Both the position numbers and the translations under genes were made by a program. From contig WUJK01000010.1 of the NCBI GenBank assembly GCA_011317545.1, forward strand, positions 124,001 to 188,000: a DNA stretch of 64,000 nucleotides. The letters run 5' to 3'. Below the pieces are notes generated by a model that worked only from the letters and a program-made list of their open reading frames with translations, was not told the DNA's origin and did no database searches. Shown here piece by piece: positions 46,400-59,275 of the stretch (position 1 is the first letter of the stretch; each line of letters starts with the position of its first letter). The stretch comes from Coniella vitis (taxonomy: Eukaryota; Ascomycota; Sordariomycetes; Diaporthales; Schizoparmaceae).

Positions 46400-48463
46400 T
46401 CATCGTCCGCCACCTGCTGCCAACCTCGCTGCCTCCACCTCTCGCTGCAGCGCATCCAGATCTGCCAGCATCGCTTTCATGGCTTCATCTGGTGCTGCTT
46501 CTGTTATTATTGCTGCTGCTGCTGCTGTACCATGACCACCATTCTGACAAGTCTTCTTCCCAGAGCCATCACCATTGAGCTCGCCCTCTTCTTCCTCTAC
46601 CGTAGCCACATCCCCACCGCCCCGACGCACGCTATCAATGCTCCTTGTTCGCGCCAGTCCATTGCCAGGTCCTTCGAAGCTGCCCTTGCTCCCGCCCCGG
46701 TGTCGCGCTGGCGGAGGCGGTGGCGGCGGGCCGGCAGTACCCCTAGCCCCAGGTCGTGATAAAGGAGTGACCGAGTTACCTGAGCTCCTTCGCACCGACG
46801 GGTTCCTCTGCGGCGGGAGAGGGGGTGGCGACGATACTTTGGCAGTGCCACTCGCCTCGCTGCTGGGAGCCGTCACTCCGCCCCCTATTGGCGCAAAGGG
46901 ATATGATGACTGGCTGGGACTGGATATGCTAGGGGACATCCTGTGTCCACCGCCTACCCCTCTTCTGGGCGGCGGTGGAGCCGGTGCCGTGATTTGCAAA
47001 TTACGCAAACTAGACGAACGAGACCGTTGGCTTTCCATAGATGAGCGCGGCGATGCCGCTGCCGCTGCCGCCTCGTCCTGGGGGTCCGTGGACGACCGGC
47101 TTGCACTCCGCCCATGCCCTGTTCTGCGTGGTGGCGGCATGGGTTTGCGTAGCGTAGAGATGGGATTGGGGATTGGTTCGGACGTGGTGTGGTTTGCATT
47201 TGGGGGAGTTGGGGGCCGTGGCGCAGGCACAACTTCTGCTTCTGGGTCGACATCCACTTCTGGAACCTTTCCAGCAGCTTCCACGTCAAAAACATTGTTT
47301 TTATAATTGTCCTCGCCGCGGCCAGGCGACGGAGGCAGTGGTTTGTTTACATCAGTGGCATCTCCTCTTGACGATGGCCGGGCCTCGTGATCCTGATGCG
47401 AGTCTACCTTGATGAGCTTCCCATGGCGCGTGGCTGGAGGAGGCGGTGGCTTCTTCTTGGATCCGGACCGTTTCACGGGAGGTGTGGGCAGCAGGCCGCG
47501 TTTCTCATCATCTCCATCCATCTCGGAGTTGTCGTGCGATGTCCGCGGAGTCTCTTGATGTGGATGAGCGGTTTCGAATATGGACTGCCGTGATATTGAT
47601 GATGTCTCTGTCACGCTCCCTCCGTCGCCTGTAGCTTGCGGCGGCGCAGGCCCTTGTCCGGTCAAGAGCAGTCGCTTGAACGCTTCGACATCCATACTCG
47701 CCCTGCCAGCGCTTGTCCCCTGTTGCTGCTGCTGCTGCTGCTGCTGCTGTTGCTGTTGCTGTTGCGGTGGTGGTTGTTCGCTTGCCACCTGTGTCCCTTC
47801 TTTTGCACTCTGCTCCATATCTTCTAGCGTCTTTTGGAAAGGGTTTGGCGGTGGGCCTCTTCCCGGTATCTGTTGTTGTTGTTGTTGCTGCTGTCGTGAT
47901 TGTAGCTGTGGTGCCTGGCTGGCTGCTAGTCCTTGACCAAATCCCGCCCTTTCCGCCTCCAGCAAAGACTCAGCGGGCAGCGGCGGCGCTTCATTGGCGA
48001 AAGGGTCTTCACGCTCGCCCGTGAACACGTCCTCCTTCTCACCGCCGCTGTCGCTCGATTCGTCATCTTCCCTTGGAGGTAGCGGGTACTTTGGATACGA
48101 GTATTCGGCGCCGGTAGACTCGGGGCTTGAAGGAGGGGGACTCTGCACGCGGACCTTCTTGACGGGTTTTGTTTTTTGAAAAGTCACCACGGGCGCTCGT
48201 GGTTGGGCCGCAGCGGCAGTAGAACCAGTAACAGCGGCATCGTTGTTGCTGTTGGGTAGAGAGGAGAGAGCGCGGGCAAAGTCGGCGGGGGTGGTCGGTG
48301 TCACTGGTAGTCGGCTCGAAGGGCTGGTCAAGTCGGTGGCAGAGGGCGAAGCAGCTGGAGCACTGTCTGGAGCCGCGATTGTCGTGGATGTCGTGGATGT
48401 CGTTGGTGTCTTGCGCCGAAAGGGATTGTGCGAGCCAAAGCTCGAGCTAGACGGGGAGGCCAT
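46400..48463 (-). CDS. Proline-rich disordered protein with NPF and DPF motifs
   Basis: A single exon of 687 residues, almost all low-complexity: Ser/Thr/Pro-rich N-terminus, poly-Gln runs near 190-198 and 237-250, repeated poly-Pro segments (KKPPPPP, APPPPRRG, GPPPPPPPAR) fit for SH3 or profilin binding, and a short coiled-coil-like C-terminus (EAMKAMLADLDALQREVEAARLA). Two NPF motifs (residues 13-15 and 207-209) and a DPF motif (153-155) are the short peptides that bind EH domains and clathrin-adaptor ears in known endocytic proteins. A role in endocytosis or cortical actin is therefore inferred; no globular domain identifies the family. The start is the ATG after an acidic-free leader, and the long open frame with Ser/Pro-rich coherent composition supports coding. 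Confidence 0.85.
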   Translation of the reverse strand: MASPSSSSFGSHNPFRRKTPTTSTTSTTIAAPDSAPAASPSATDLTSPSSRLPVTPTTPADFARALSSLPNSNNDAAVTGSTAAAAQPRAPVVTFQKTKPVKKVRVQSPPPSSPESTGAEYSYPKYPLPPREDDESSDSGGEKEDVFTGEREDPFANEAPPLPAESLLEAERAGFGQGLAASQAPQLQSRQQQQQQQQIPGRGPPPNPFQKTLEDMEQSAKEGTQVASEQPPPQQQQQQQQQQQQQQQGTSAGRASMDVEAFKRLLLTGQGPAPPQATGDGGSVTETSSISRQSIFETAHPHQETPRTSHDNSEMDGDDEKRGLLPTPPVKRSGSKKKPPPPPATRHGKLIKVDSHQDHEARPSSRGDATDVNKPLPPSPGRGEDNYKNNVFDVEAAGKVPEVDVDPEAEVVPAPRPPTPPNANHTTSEPIPNPISTLRKPMPPPRRTGHGRSASRSSTDPQDEAAAAAASPRSSMESQRSRSSSLRNLQITAPAPPPPRRGVGGGHRMSPSISSPSQSSYPFAPIGGGVTAPSSEASGTAKVSSPPPLPPQRNPSVRRSSGNSVTPLSRPGARGTAGPPPPPPPARHRGGSKGSFEGPGNGLARTRSIDSVRRGGGDVATVEEEEGELNGDGSGKKTCQNGGHGTAAAAAIITEAAPDEAMKAMLADLDALQREVEAARLAAGGGR

Positions 48464-50072
48464 GGCAGCTCAGGTACGATGTGGCTATCTTCTGCGGACG
48501 ATGCTAGTCTAGCATAGCAGGCCGGGATAGAGAGGTGGGCGGATGGATCTCGGGAGATGAAGCTACTCTTAGAGCAGGGAAACAAGGGTTGTGTCGTTGG
48601 CTGGGTGCGCCATCACATCGTCGAGCCCGTTGCCTTTGGTCCAGAATGACTGTGACTGAGTGACGAACAACAGCCAGGTTTGCTGCCTGCAGGGTCAAGA
48701 ATTATGACAGACGAGCGCGTGCTTGCGCAGTTTCCGGATGGGACGGGATGGACAGAGCCCAGAGGGTCAATAAACTTGGGTGCAGCTGGGGGCTGCCATC
48801 CCAAGAAGGGCCTGGATGGCTCGGCTTGCTGGGTTCTGGGTTCTGGGTTGGACTCGATTAACCGACCGGGGGGTCCTGGACAGGGCCTGGAGCCCAGCAA
48901 AACGGGCAAGCAGTCGCCAGGCAGCCAACTATTCACCCACCCACTGTTTGGGAAAGAATCAGCCAGCACAGTTGCAATGACAGCCAGGCTAATGGCTGTA
49001 CCAAGATCCGGAGCTTATTCAACCCGCATAATGCAGAGACTCTATTCGCAGAAGTGCCCGGCGCGAAATATGCATACTATGTATATATAGTACAGATGCC
49101 GACATACCAGGGACGTTCTGGACTTTGCTGATTCATACGTGCTTGCGTGGATGATCAGGCACCTGCACAAAGTATACTATGCACACATGGTATAGCTGAT
49201 GCAACCTCCACAATGGCAATTCAGTATATAAATATCGATCTGATGCAAACCACAAAATGTCGCAAGTGCTAGACACTAGAAACTGGCCGTAACTGTACCA
49301 TATCTAGGGAGTAGCTAGATGTGACTACCCAGACTGCCAGACCACCTAAGCATGTTGGCCACCAGGTTACCCAACCATAGTAGTATTCGTTAGCCACAGA
49401 ACGGCAGCTTCCAGAACAATGTGGGGCTGCCACTGCGTCACCATAAACTATATTGTACTTGACCCCCAGCCAGCCAGCCAGCCATTGCCTGCCTGCCTGC
49501 CTGCCTGCCGTTCAGCACACCTCCAGCGCCTTGTGCCGCTACAGAACACATCCCCCCCTGCAACCTGCACCATGCACGGCCACACAAATACAAAGTACGC
49601 AAAAACACATACGAAAACACAGCGCGCCATGTTTGTTTACTTCATGCGCCAGCCACAGCCACTCCCAGGACTCCGGTATTCTCGCTTCGATCGAATCATT
49701 TGCATTCAACACCATCATGAGCTCACCAAAGGCCCCTCTTGGTATAATTACAAAAAATTGCCCACTCCCAAAACAATGCCTTCCGCTATGAGCCGTTTTC
49801 GTAATCAAAGACGGAGCGGGCCTCAGCTCACGGAGTATACCTATACAGGCGGTAGTGACGTCTCCCATCATTTCCTCTTGGCCCACGCCTCCATTGCCAA
49901 GCAAAGCAAGATGCATGAAACGTAGCCAGTTGTTGATTCACCCAAATCCATGTTGCCCCCAACGCCGGAAGACCCTTCCCTAGACAAACGCACGCACATC
50001 AAGCAAATTAAAGACAAGTCATTTCAACAACAAAAAAGCCGTGACCAAAAACACCAAAAAGGCAAGTGACGC
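48464..50072. other. Spacer between the proline-rich gene and histone H1
   Basis: This 1.6-kb spacer contains the promoter of the proline-rich gene and the 3-prime region of histone H1. A compound (CAGC)n/(TGCC)n repeat lies at 49466-49509 and one ACTATGTA copy near 49076. No gene is supported. Confidence 0.6.
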
Positions 50073-51273
50073 TTATGCCTCGTCGGCGGTGGCGGCAGCA
50101 GCCTTCTTGGGCGCGGCCTTCTTGGTGGCCTTGGGCTTGGCGGCGGCACCCTTCTTAGCAGCAGGCTTGGCAGCAGTCTTTGCAACACGGCCAGACTTGG
50201 TCTTGGTCAGCGCCTTGGGCTTCTCAGCAGCAGCAGCAGCAGGAGCCTATATATACGTGTCAGTCACCCATGTCGTTGGCCGAATGGAAACCCAGGCCGT
50301 CAGCAAGTTGCAACTCACTTCGGTGGTGGAGGCGGCAGCCTTCTTGGGAGCAGCCTTCTTAGGGGCAGCCTTCTTGGGGGCAGCGGCCTTCTTCTCACCA
50401 GCAGCCTTCTTGGTGGTGGTGGGGGCAGCGGCGGCCTTCTTCTTGGGAGCAGCCTTCTTCTCGCCGGTGGCCTTCTCCTTCTTGGCAGCGCTCTCCTTCT
50501 TGGGGGCAGGGGCCTTCTTGGCGAGCTTAGTACCGCCAGATGCACCTGCAAAGGCGTGTTAGAGAAAACAGTAAATGACCATGGCATGATGTGTCATGAT
50601 ACAAGAGACAGACAAGACACATACCCTTGGGCTGCAGGAAAACACCCTTGTCGACACCAGTCTTGAGGGCGCGGTTGAAGAGAGAGTCGAACATAGAGTC
50701 GGTGGCGGTGATGTTGTTGTTGGCCTTGACGTACTTCTTCAGGCTCTGGCGGCTGCAGGGAAAGCCATGTTAGTATTCGTGCTGGTGCTGTGTGATTCTT
50801 CCTGATCTGAATGCGAGTCACGATGGCCTCACGCTTGCAGTGCGGGGACACCTGGAACGCGCATTGCAGCTCCCATGGTTTGAGTGTGTGCTTACCTAGA
50901 TCCATTGCGGTCCTTGAGCTGTGAGGCGGGCTTGCGCATTAGCATGGTTCAATCATCAATTGCGAAATGAGGCGTGCATTGTGGTGATAGAGCCGTGGTG
51001 TTGCGCTGTTGTGCGCGCTGTGTTGCGATGTTTCCCAGCAGAGGCGGTGCTGGGCGCATCCAGGACCCACTGCTGCAGCGAGGGTGCATGATGCGCCGGA
51101 GAATGGGGAAAGGGGTTCCATACATGCATGATGGCATCGCTAATCATGTCCTGTCGAGTGTTAGCCATTGATTGCCGTGAAAAAAGGCCGGAAGCAGTGC
51201 GACGAACCTGGTAGGTTGGGTGAGAAGGGGCGGCCTTGGCCTTGGGGGCGCCGTCGGTCTTCTTGGGAGGCAT
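50073..51273 (-). CDS. Histone H1 (linker histone)
   Basis: Six exons, 51273..51208, 51150..51124, 50918..50896, 50752..50625, 50545..50319 and 50243..50073, give 213 residues with every junction in frame. The winged-helix globular domain reads HPTYQDMISDAIMHLKDRNG then SSRQSLKKYVKANNNI and FNRALKTGVDKGVFLQPKG, matching linker histones closely. The remaining 120 residues are a Lys/Ala/Pro-rich tail with repeated AAPKK units. It binds nucleosome linker DNA and compacts chromatin. The gene is unusually split: two adjacent exons are only 27 and 23 nt, both within the globular domain, and intron 2 is 205 bp. No other histone gene is nearby. Confidence 0.95.
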
Positions 51274-51488
51274 GGCTGCGGTTGGGTTGGTGGGAAAGGA
51301 GGGGGCGATTGCACGACGGATGCTGTCGTCGGTAAATAGATGTTGAGTTGGTTATGGAGTGGGAAGCTGGACGGGTCGGCAGATGGTGGACGGTAGAGCT
51401 GGCGAGCAAGAAGAGAGAGAAGAAAGAAATCGGAGGGAAGGGAAGGCGGATCCGGGGGGGCAGGCGCGGTCGAAGACATGTGCCAGTG

Positions 51489-51497
51489 TTTATATAC
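51489..51497 (-). promoter_or_regulatory. TATA-like box upstream of histone H1
   Basis: Read on the minus strand the sequence is GGTATATAAAC, about 215 bp upstream of the H1 start codon, followed by a pyrimidine-rich leader. Confidence 0.5.
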
Positions 51498-54400
51498 CAG
51501 AGTGGGGCCGCCCGCGAGGATGCACAATCAGCAATGAATGCTAGCTCTTGCCCTGCCACTGCCACTGCTACTGCCACCGCCGAAACGGACGCCCTTGCTC
51601 CTTTTCTCCTTCTCCTTCTCCTTTCTTCCCGTTCCTTTTCCCGCCACCTGCAACTCTTTGTCGCCCAATTTGCTAGAGTCCAAACTCTCGAGCTCACGCC
51701 ACGTTCTGTTTCACTAGCTTCTAAATCCTCTTTCATCTCATCAGCTCTTCCCACCCTCCTTCCCAAGTTTTGTATTTTCTTCTTCTTGTCTGCACATTCT
51801 GTCCGTCTCATCCTTTCCCCTTTTCTCCTTTATTCCCTTGTCGCAGCCTGGCTGTTGTGCTCGACTTTAAGGTTGGCTATTCGACCGGGTGCTGCTATTG
51901 CCCCCATGCTAATCTATCAGTACACACCTGCCTGCCTACTTTACGCACACGCGCACGCGCACACACACTCACGCTCACTCACACAAACACCTCAAGCAGA
52001 ATAGACAGGCAGGCAGACACACAGAAAAAGAAGACGGCCGCGTGTCACTTGCGCTTGCACTTGACTGGCCTCCACGGCAGCCTCTGGTCTATGATCTGGC
52101 TCGGGGGTGCGGCACGGGGCGACGGCGGGCTGGATATGTACATAGTACCAGGTATTCATTGTTTAGCTAATGGGCCGCTAAGCCATGGTGTGCATACGGG
52201 CGGCTGGCCCAAGCTCCTCGCGCGGTTTCACCCCCGCGTGCATGCCGCTTTCCCCTTTTCGGATGCTATCTGCACACGGGTCTGCGGTGCATCTAGTGGC
52301 GGCCCCCCAGCAAGCCGGCTCTATCCCTGCAGCGCGCGGGGTTCTGATTGGCTGCATGTCAACTTTGAACCTCACCTCACCGCGCTTGTCACTCGTCCAG
52401 TCTGCCATCTCGTCAATCACCACTTGTCGGGCCTCTGCCCCCTCACAATCACGCTGCCCATCGCACCCTCCCCCCGTTTTCAGTCCTTTTCCTGTCCCAA
52501 CCCTCTCGTCTTTCTTCGCATCTGCCCACCCAGCCCAGCCGCGCCTTTTTAGCTCATTGGCTGTGGTCTTGTCAGTTTCAATTTGCATCATTTTTGCTGC
52601 AGCTTTCGAGGCCAGGTGCGACCCCCAAAGTGGGCGCGGCGATATCATGGTCGGGACGTGCCCGTTTCTGCACCCAGAATGTGGTGATGGCCGCGCTGCT
52701 CATTTGGCGACCGTGTCTGGCGCATCCGCCACAACAACTGCACAACCCATGTTCGCCTTGCTTGCAGCAATGGCATTTTGCAATTGTAAATCACGGCTAT
52801 CCGTTGGATGTCTTTTTGGTGCCTTTGTCCCGCGCCGAATACCCAATATAAACTGCGCTTGTCTAGGTTCCTTTTTGCTCGTTGCCGCCTGACGAGGGTG
52901 CGGTGCGCATCGTGAAGCTATCCGCGTTTTGGCACCTGGGTTTCTAAATCAGCAACCCACACCACACCATTTTCCTAAAATTATCAATTTGACCCTCTCA
53001 GCTCATCGGACACTCATATTTGACGGTATGCCAATTTTTTGGGACCAATTTGCGCCGGTTGCAGCGCCATGCGCGCATCTTTGCTCGCAGGCCGCTGAAC
53101 ATCGTGATCGCGTGTGCACGATGCACCCCGTCGACGCAACTTCCACCCTCCTCCCCCCAACCTCAACACTGTCCATTGTGTTCAAAAAGAAAGCCATGTC
53201 TGGAATGAGTCTGGACGCATAGCCTGATGTGTTTCTTTTGGGCCGAAAGTCAGCAAGAGTTTGCTCATATCGCGTTTTCTTGTCGGGAGGCCGCGCTGCG
53301 CCAGGACGCGTCTCACTGTTACGCACGCCACAATCACTTCTCTTTTCACTTTGCCACCACAACACCAGTCAATCGCCTTTTGAGTTGAGCAGATGTTTGG
53401 TTTTGGTCCGCGCAAGTGTGCATAATCCACTAACTTTTATTCCTTCTCTTTTCTGTCCCTCTCCAATGCGTCGAAAAGAGAATCCGCATGGCTCATCATC
53501 ACGTCGACCAAAACGTTGCTTTGCATACGCAATCCATTTCACAAGCAGCGCAGAACCTAATCCTGACACATCAAATCACCTATGACTCCTATTCTGTTGC
53601 GTGCCAGGAGAGAGAAAAAAATGGTATCTGGGTGTCAACTTTGCAAGATGTGTGATTATGCCTAATTGCGCAAGCCCTAGGCTGATCAGCAGATCTCACA
53701 CACTTGACTCTGCAACGCGCGTCACCCTGGAGTTCATCCTGAGGCGCGCAACGTGCAAGTCATTGTAGTAGTCTTTTGAGGGACCGGCTCATGCGACAGT
53801 CCACCCGCAACGTGTCTGGGGCGATGAACAATTCATGAGGCGTATTCACGGGTCACACATCCACATGAGTGCCGCCCCGGAGGCTGCCGCTGTCATGTGG
53901 CAAAAGGACATCGGTCACATCAAACCGGGAACAAAGGACAGCGCGCCCAGGCACTCGCCAACGCACGATAACAGCAGCCATGACTCATAACACGGCGCAT
54001 CTGAACGACAAACAGCTACTTTGAATGAGCAGGTTATTAGTAACCTTTTGTGCGTGTGCGTGTGCGACAAGAGACAGACCGAAGGAGACTGTATGTGGAT
54101 GCCTTCCAAGGCTCAATGGCGCATGCGCGGGGCTCACCGGTTACAGTGACCCCGACAACCGCTCCCGCAGAGCTTGCAAACGTCACATTCTGTGGTTGCA
54201 GTTTCTGATGCTTTGATGGGCTAACCATTGGTCCTTCACTCGCTGACGAATTCTGCTTGTATAGTATCGTCAACTACCAATTTCCATACGAACTGGTCCT
54301 GTGCGCGACATCATGGCCTCCTGGGCCAAGACCATGAATGATTGGCCAATATGGCTTGCCCAGCCACCTCACTCAAGTCGTTGCGTACGCCAAAAAATGA

Positions 54401-57400
54401 CACCACTGCGTCTTGGTTCTTTTTTTTTCCACCCTTAATAGTCGTCCATGGGCGTAATAACTAACCTTGGCACGTCGTGAACCAGAGGTCATGATTGTTG
54501 CGGCAGCTGAGCTGGCTTTACCAGTCGCCGACATCTACCCAACCATGACGCCCATCCTCTCGAGGTTTCAGTCACTCGATTGCGGGGTCTTTCCGATGGA
54601 CTTTGCTTGGAGAAGTAGTTAAAGCAGACGAGGAACTGTCGGGTCTTGCCGCATGATATGACTTGCCTCCAGCAGCAAAGCATCAGTCGGTGGCCATCAC
54701 AAAAGAAAAGAATACTTCTTGGACAAGTCGCCGCCAATAGTCGACCTGATGCAGCAGCCGCTCCAGAACGACTGGTCGGTCTCATCACGTCATCATGTCC
54801 ACGGGGTTGCTGTAGGGAAAACGGGGCGGTTGTGGCTTTGCCCAACATAGCCAGTCAGCTATCTGCCAGCGGAAGTGTAGAATCCCACCATCCCCAGCCT
54901 CCTTCCTCTGATAGGATGCGACGCGTTTGATATCAGGACTGTATGTCATTGTACACCCTGACCAAAAAGAAAGGAAAGGCCTTGAGATCCTGCTTCTTAT
55001 GTATGCAAATGCGTTGATACCGGAGCTGATATATCAGTACCTTGCCAAGTGTTCGTGCCAAGGCGAAGGCGAAGACCGGGACAGTCTCACGTAGCGCTTG
55101 CTCTTCATTTCTTGAGACCTGATGGGTGATCTTTCAAGTTGAAGTGGGCGTAATTATCTATAGCGCTTGTAGCAGGATCATGTAGCACGTAAAGGCTTGT
55201 GAGTTGGCATCGCTGTAAGATTGTCGAGGTGAAGAGGGCGGCAGCTTGGGGAGCGGATGAGAAGGTATTATCCTGGTGGTGGCTTGAGCATAACCCTGGG
55301 CCCCTCTCTTTCCCGGAGAGGGTGAGTGAACTTGAATTTGAGTGTGAATAGTCGTACGACGATATCAACCGACGCGATAAGCGCGCGACTGGGTGCTGAT
55401 GTCGGTTGGGCTTCAGCGTCTTTGCTGAGTGGCATAAATGGATCCCGTTAGAAGCCTGTTAACTTTATTCGCTCCGCCGTGTTTCTTTGGGTAGATGTCT
55501 AGCTTCTTCAGATGTTAAGAACCTCTTTTCTCTACCACCCAATATAAGTAAAATCCAATTGAAGGTGCGTGTCCACTGGCTCCCCCAATCCATTGCCTGC
55601 GTTTGACTAGTTGCCACCAAATTCGGTAAGATGACATCGCAGTCCGGTCAGTCAAGCGACGAGTTGTCGGTCCCACCGTCTGTTTCACCTTGTTTACACG
55701 TCCCCAAGTGGTGGGACTGTGCCATTGTGCTGCTGTTTGGCGCCCTTTTAAACAGTCTTTATTTGTTAGCATGTCTTATATACGTATATGTACTTCTCTA
55801 AATCCAGTCGTGCGTATACAATCTTGGGGCGCGAGATGTTTACTTGCCTCTCTTTGGGGGGTTACGACTTGGTTTGTGTATGAAAAAGGTATACAACGGC
55901 TTTACAGATTCTCTGAATCTCATTCAGTGCTAGTGTTGATTTGTGTATGAGATAAAAGGTTAGGTATGTTGGTAAGGAAGGAAAATAAGTCTCGTGATCA
56001 TATTGCCCACCCACGCCACGACAAAAGGGCTTGCTGGTGCTGCTGCTGGTGCTGCTGCTTCTTTTCCTTTTCTTCATTCTTGTATTGTGTATGTCTACCA
56101 GTATATAGAGAGTGGTAACCCCGGACAAATCACTCTAGTGTTAGGATCAGCTGGTCTGTGGTATACGGACATTAGACTTGCCATGCTGGAGGCGAATATG
56201 CAGATAAAGATTGGGAGAGGGGGGGGGGGCTCGAAAAGGCTTCCACTTCTGAGCAGGTGTGTACAGAACAAGCTACGGCGAGGTGAAACATTTCTTTTGG
56301 TCCAAGGAGCCGATACTTCATGGGGCGTAAGTATATTCATTGCCAGGTTAGACCGTGGGATGTTACAGACCACTACTGGCTCATTCATTCTGTGTTCACT
56401 ACAAAGTTGCGTGTGTACTTTCGGGTAAAGATGTGTAGATGCAGTTTGGCAATGGTTAGAGTTCGCATCTGCTCGGTTGAGCCGACGAGAGGACAGAGCG
56501 CAGTGCTGGGATGGTATGTATGGATATAAAGTAAAGGGTGGTGAGGGGTGTTCTTGTGGGAGCAATTGTCCAAAACGTGTAGAGCCTGCCACCCAGGTGT
56601 GTGTAGGACGTCCCTTTGACCATGCTGGGCCGTCTCAAGTGCGAGCTTTCGAGGGTATGAGACTGACGTTTTCGGGGCTGAGAATGACTTTCTTGTAAAA
56701 GAGTATATTGAAAGCTGTATATGCAAATTTACTGCAGCAAAACCCAAGCTTGTGTATCTCACGGTCCTGGCAGTGTTACTCGAGAAGCACTTTGATACTT
56801 GATCACATGGCAAGCCGCGAGCCATTTCAGCTGGATAGAATAAAGCCAACCAGAGATGTGCCTGTGGCATGTTGGGCTCATTTTCCTTTTTTACAAGAGT
56901 ATAGTAGTGCAATTGTTTTGATTATCGATAGCACCGTTGATCTCTATTTTCAAGTTATCCTCTCTGCAAACTTTGAGAATAGACAATCACTATCTGATCA
57001 GACTCGCAACCCGATGATCTGTACACATGTGCAAAATGTCGAAATCTGTTGTTCGATTGAAGCAGGTGATATTTCTGATACTGATAACTGTGCGAGCAAC
57101 GTTGTAAACAGTAATCGCCAGCCTTCCTACACACTCCGATTAATCACTTTCACCCTAGTCATTCTCCCCATCATCATCATCATCTATCCATACACACTAG
57201 ACCGGAATCAAGTTGTCAGTCGCTAGCTCTATGCGATCCTCCTCCTTATTGGGCGCTTTTACGTCTCATGGGCATGCAATTCCGTCAAGGACTGACCATC
57301 TAGTGCTGTGACTTGGTGGATGCTTTTTTCGAGTCCTGGTGCTATTCTTTCTTGGCCAGCAATGGGCGAGACTACCCAGAGAGACCAGCTTTTTCGTGTC

Positions 57401-58706
57401 CGATGTAGAGTACTCGATGCTGTTTGGTTGGAATCATCACAGTGGCTTCAACGTGAGCGCTTTCGCTTCGACTATTGATCTGCTCTTGGCCCCCATGCAA
57501 AGACGGCAAATTCCACCGTCACCACGCAACCCCCAATCCCAATTTGAGCAGCTACCATTCCCCTATTCCCGTCCGCTACAGAGCCACCATCCAGTCCACG
57601 CAAAGACCACGCCCGCTTGGGCCCAGACCAACACCCGTCTCTCTCTCTCGGTCGATCCAGGACATCTGCGAAGATTAACAAGGCCTCCTATTCACCCGCT
57701 TCAGTCAATTTCCTTTTCCTTCTCTTTTTCCAGCCGTCATCAGCTGGATACGTGTGTGCGCACATGGGGGAGAGCAGAATGGGCCTGGGACAAATGTAAA
57801 TAAATAGCACAGACCATCGGTCTACCGCTTTTGCAGACTATTGATGAGGGAACCCCCGGCTTTGCACAGCCGGGTGGATGGGCGGGTGGGTTCTGGCTGC
57901 TTCCCACTACCACACTCTCGAGCATTATATTTTTTTTTATTTTTTTTTGGATTGTTGTGCATTAGACAGATTCTTAGCCGTAATAAGCTTACACGGCGAT
58001 AGTCCATGGCCAAGCCGATGATCTGCAGCCCAGAGGAGGGAAGGTTGCTGCATACTTGTGTGGGAATGAACTTTCTTCTTCTTCCTCGTCTTCTTCTTCT
58101 TCTTCAGCTGTATACTAGCGGTGGGATCGCCAAGCTGTCAACCAAATCTGAAGCAGATCCCTCTCCACACCCGCCGCCTCTTCAGTACTTGCCATGTATC
58201 TACTACGGGGTGATCTTCCTCGTAGACTAGACTTACCAGACTACAAGCGTGGCTGAGACAGCCAGGGCATTGATTGATATGCATAGTTAGTCATACTAGA
58301 AGATGAGGAATGGATCTATAGGGGGGGCCCCTTCGTCGAGGGCACATGACGGAGATGGCGATCAACGCATCTTGACCAAAAAAGAAAGAAAGAAAAAACA
58401 CTATAGTAGAAGGCTATTCAGGATATCTCCAATTACATGACGGACTCACCCGCCGCAGCCCTTCCAGCCCAGCAGAGCGGGTTTTTGATCGTCTGTCGAT
58501 CTGCCAAGGGTACGACATAGTAAAGTATGTAGATAAAACCTACAACGAAACATGAACTCATTCTGAACTGGAAACCCGACCTGACCGAAAAGATACAAAC
58601 AGATCTTTTTGCCCTCAAGCCTTGCAACGATCCCCTCCTCGTCACGGGGCAGTCACCAAACTTCCGCCGCCATTCCCGTCGTGATTCTGTATACGCCGGC
58701 CTCGTC

Positions 58707-58707
<1 letters not shown>

Positions 58708-58767
<60 letters not shown>
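58708..58767. repeat. T60 homopolymer
   Basis: Sixty uninterrupted T residues (A60 on the minus strand), far longer than any other homopolymer in the window. Confidence 0.9.
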
Positions 58768-58770
<3 letters not shown>

Positions 58771-58995
58771 GTGTACGTCTGCCGTGATTGAAGTAAGGGG
58801 AGGGGAAAGGGGAGCCCACCCCGGGGGGGAGGGGAGGGTTTTGCCGCAGCCCGCGGATCGCCATGGGGGTCGAAGTCGAACCGTAGAAGCACTTCGGGAA
58901 AGAAAAGAAAGGAAGGAAAAAAAAAAAAAGGAAAAAACAGGCCACCCCTTTCTGAGCTTCTTACATTTCTCCACGGGGTTTACGGCCTTGGCCCG

Positions 58996-59020
58996 GCTGC
59001 GCTGCGCTGCGCTGCGCTGT
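58996..59020. repeat. (GCTGC)n pentanucleotide repeat
   Basis: About five perfect GCTGC units in non-coding DNA. Confidence 0.9.
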
Positions 59021-59237
59021 TACACGCCTCTTGTCCGTCGGTCTCCCAAGATGATTTTGATTGCATGACGGATACTGCGCCGGGTTTTTTTTTGGTGAGC
59101 GCGTCGGGTATATCGGGTTGTCTCGCTTGTTTGGGGGGGGGGGAACAGAGGAGGTGGGGTTTGCGAGAGCGACGCGGTTATCAGGCCGTGTATGATACAT
59201 AGGACTCATATTCTGTTACATGACTGGGGACAGTGGC

Positions 59238-59272
<35 letters not shown>
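59238..59272. repeat. (GTT)n microsatellite
   Basis: About eleven to twelve GTT units, followed by a short (AT)n tract near 59286-59298. Confidence 0.95.

Positions 59273-59275
<3 letters not shown>

Noticed and set aside
51770..52552. 260-codon plus-strand open frame after histone H1
   Set aside because: Begins in a T/C-rich leader-like tract, contains repeat-derived residues and shows no motif.
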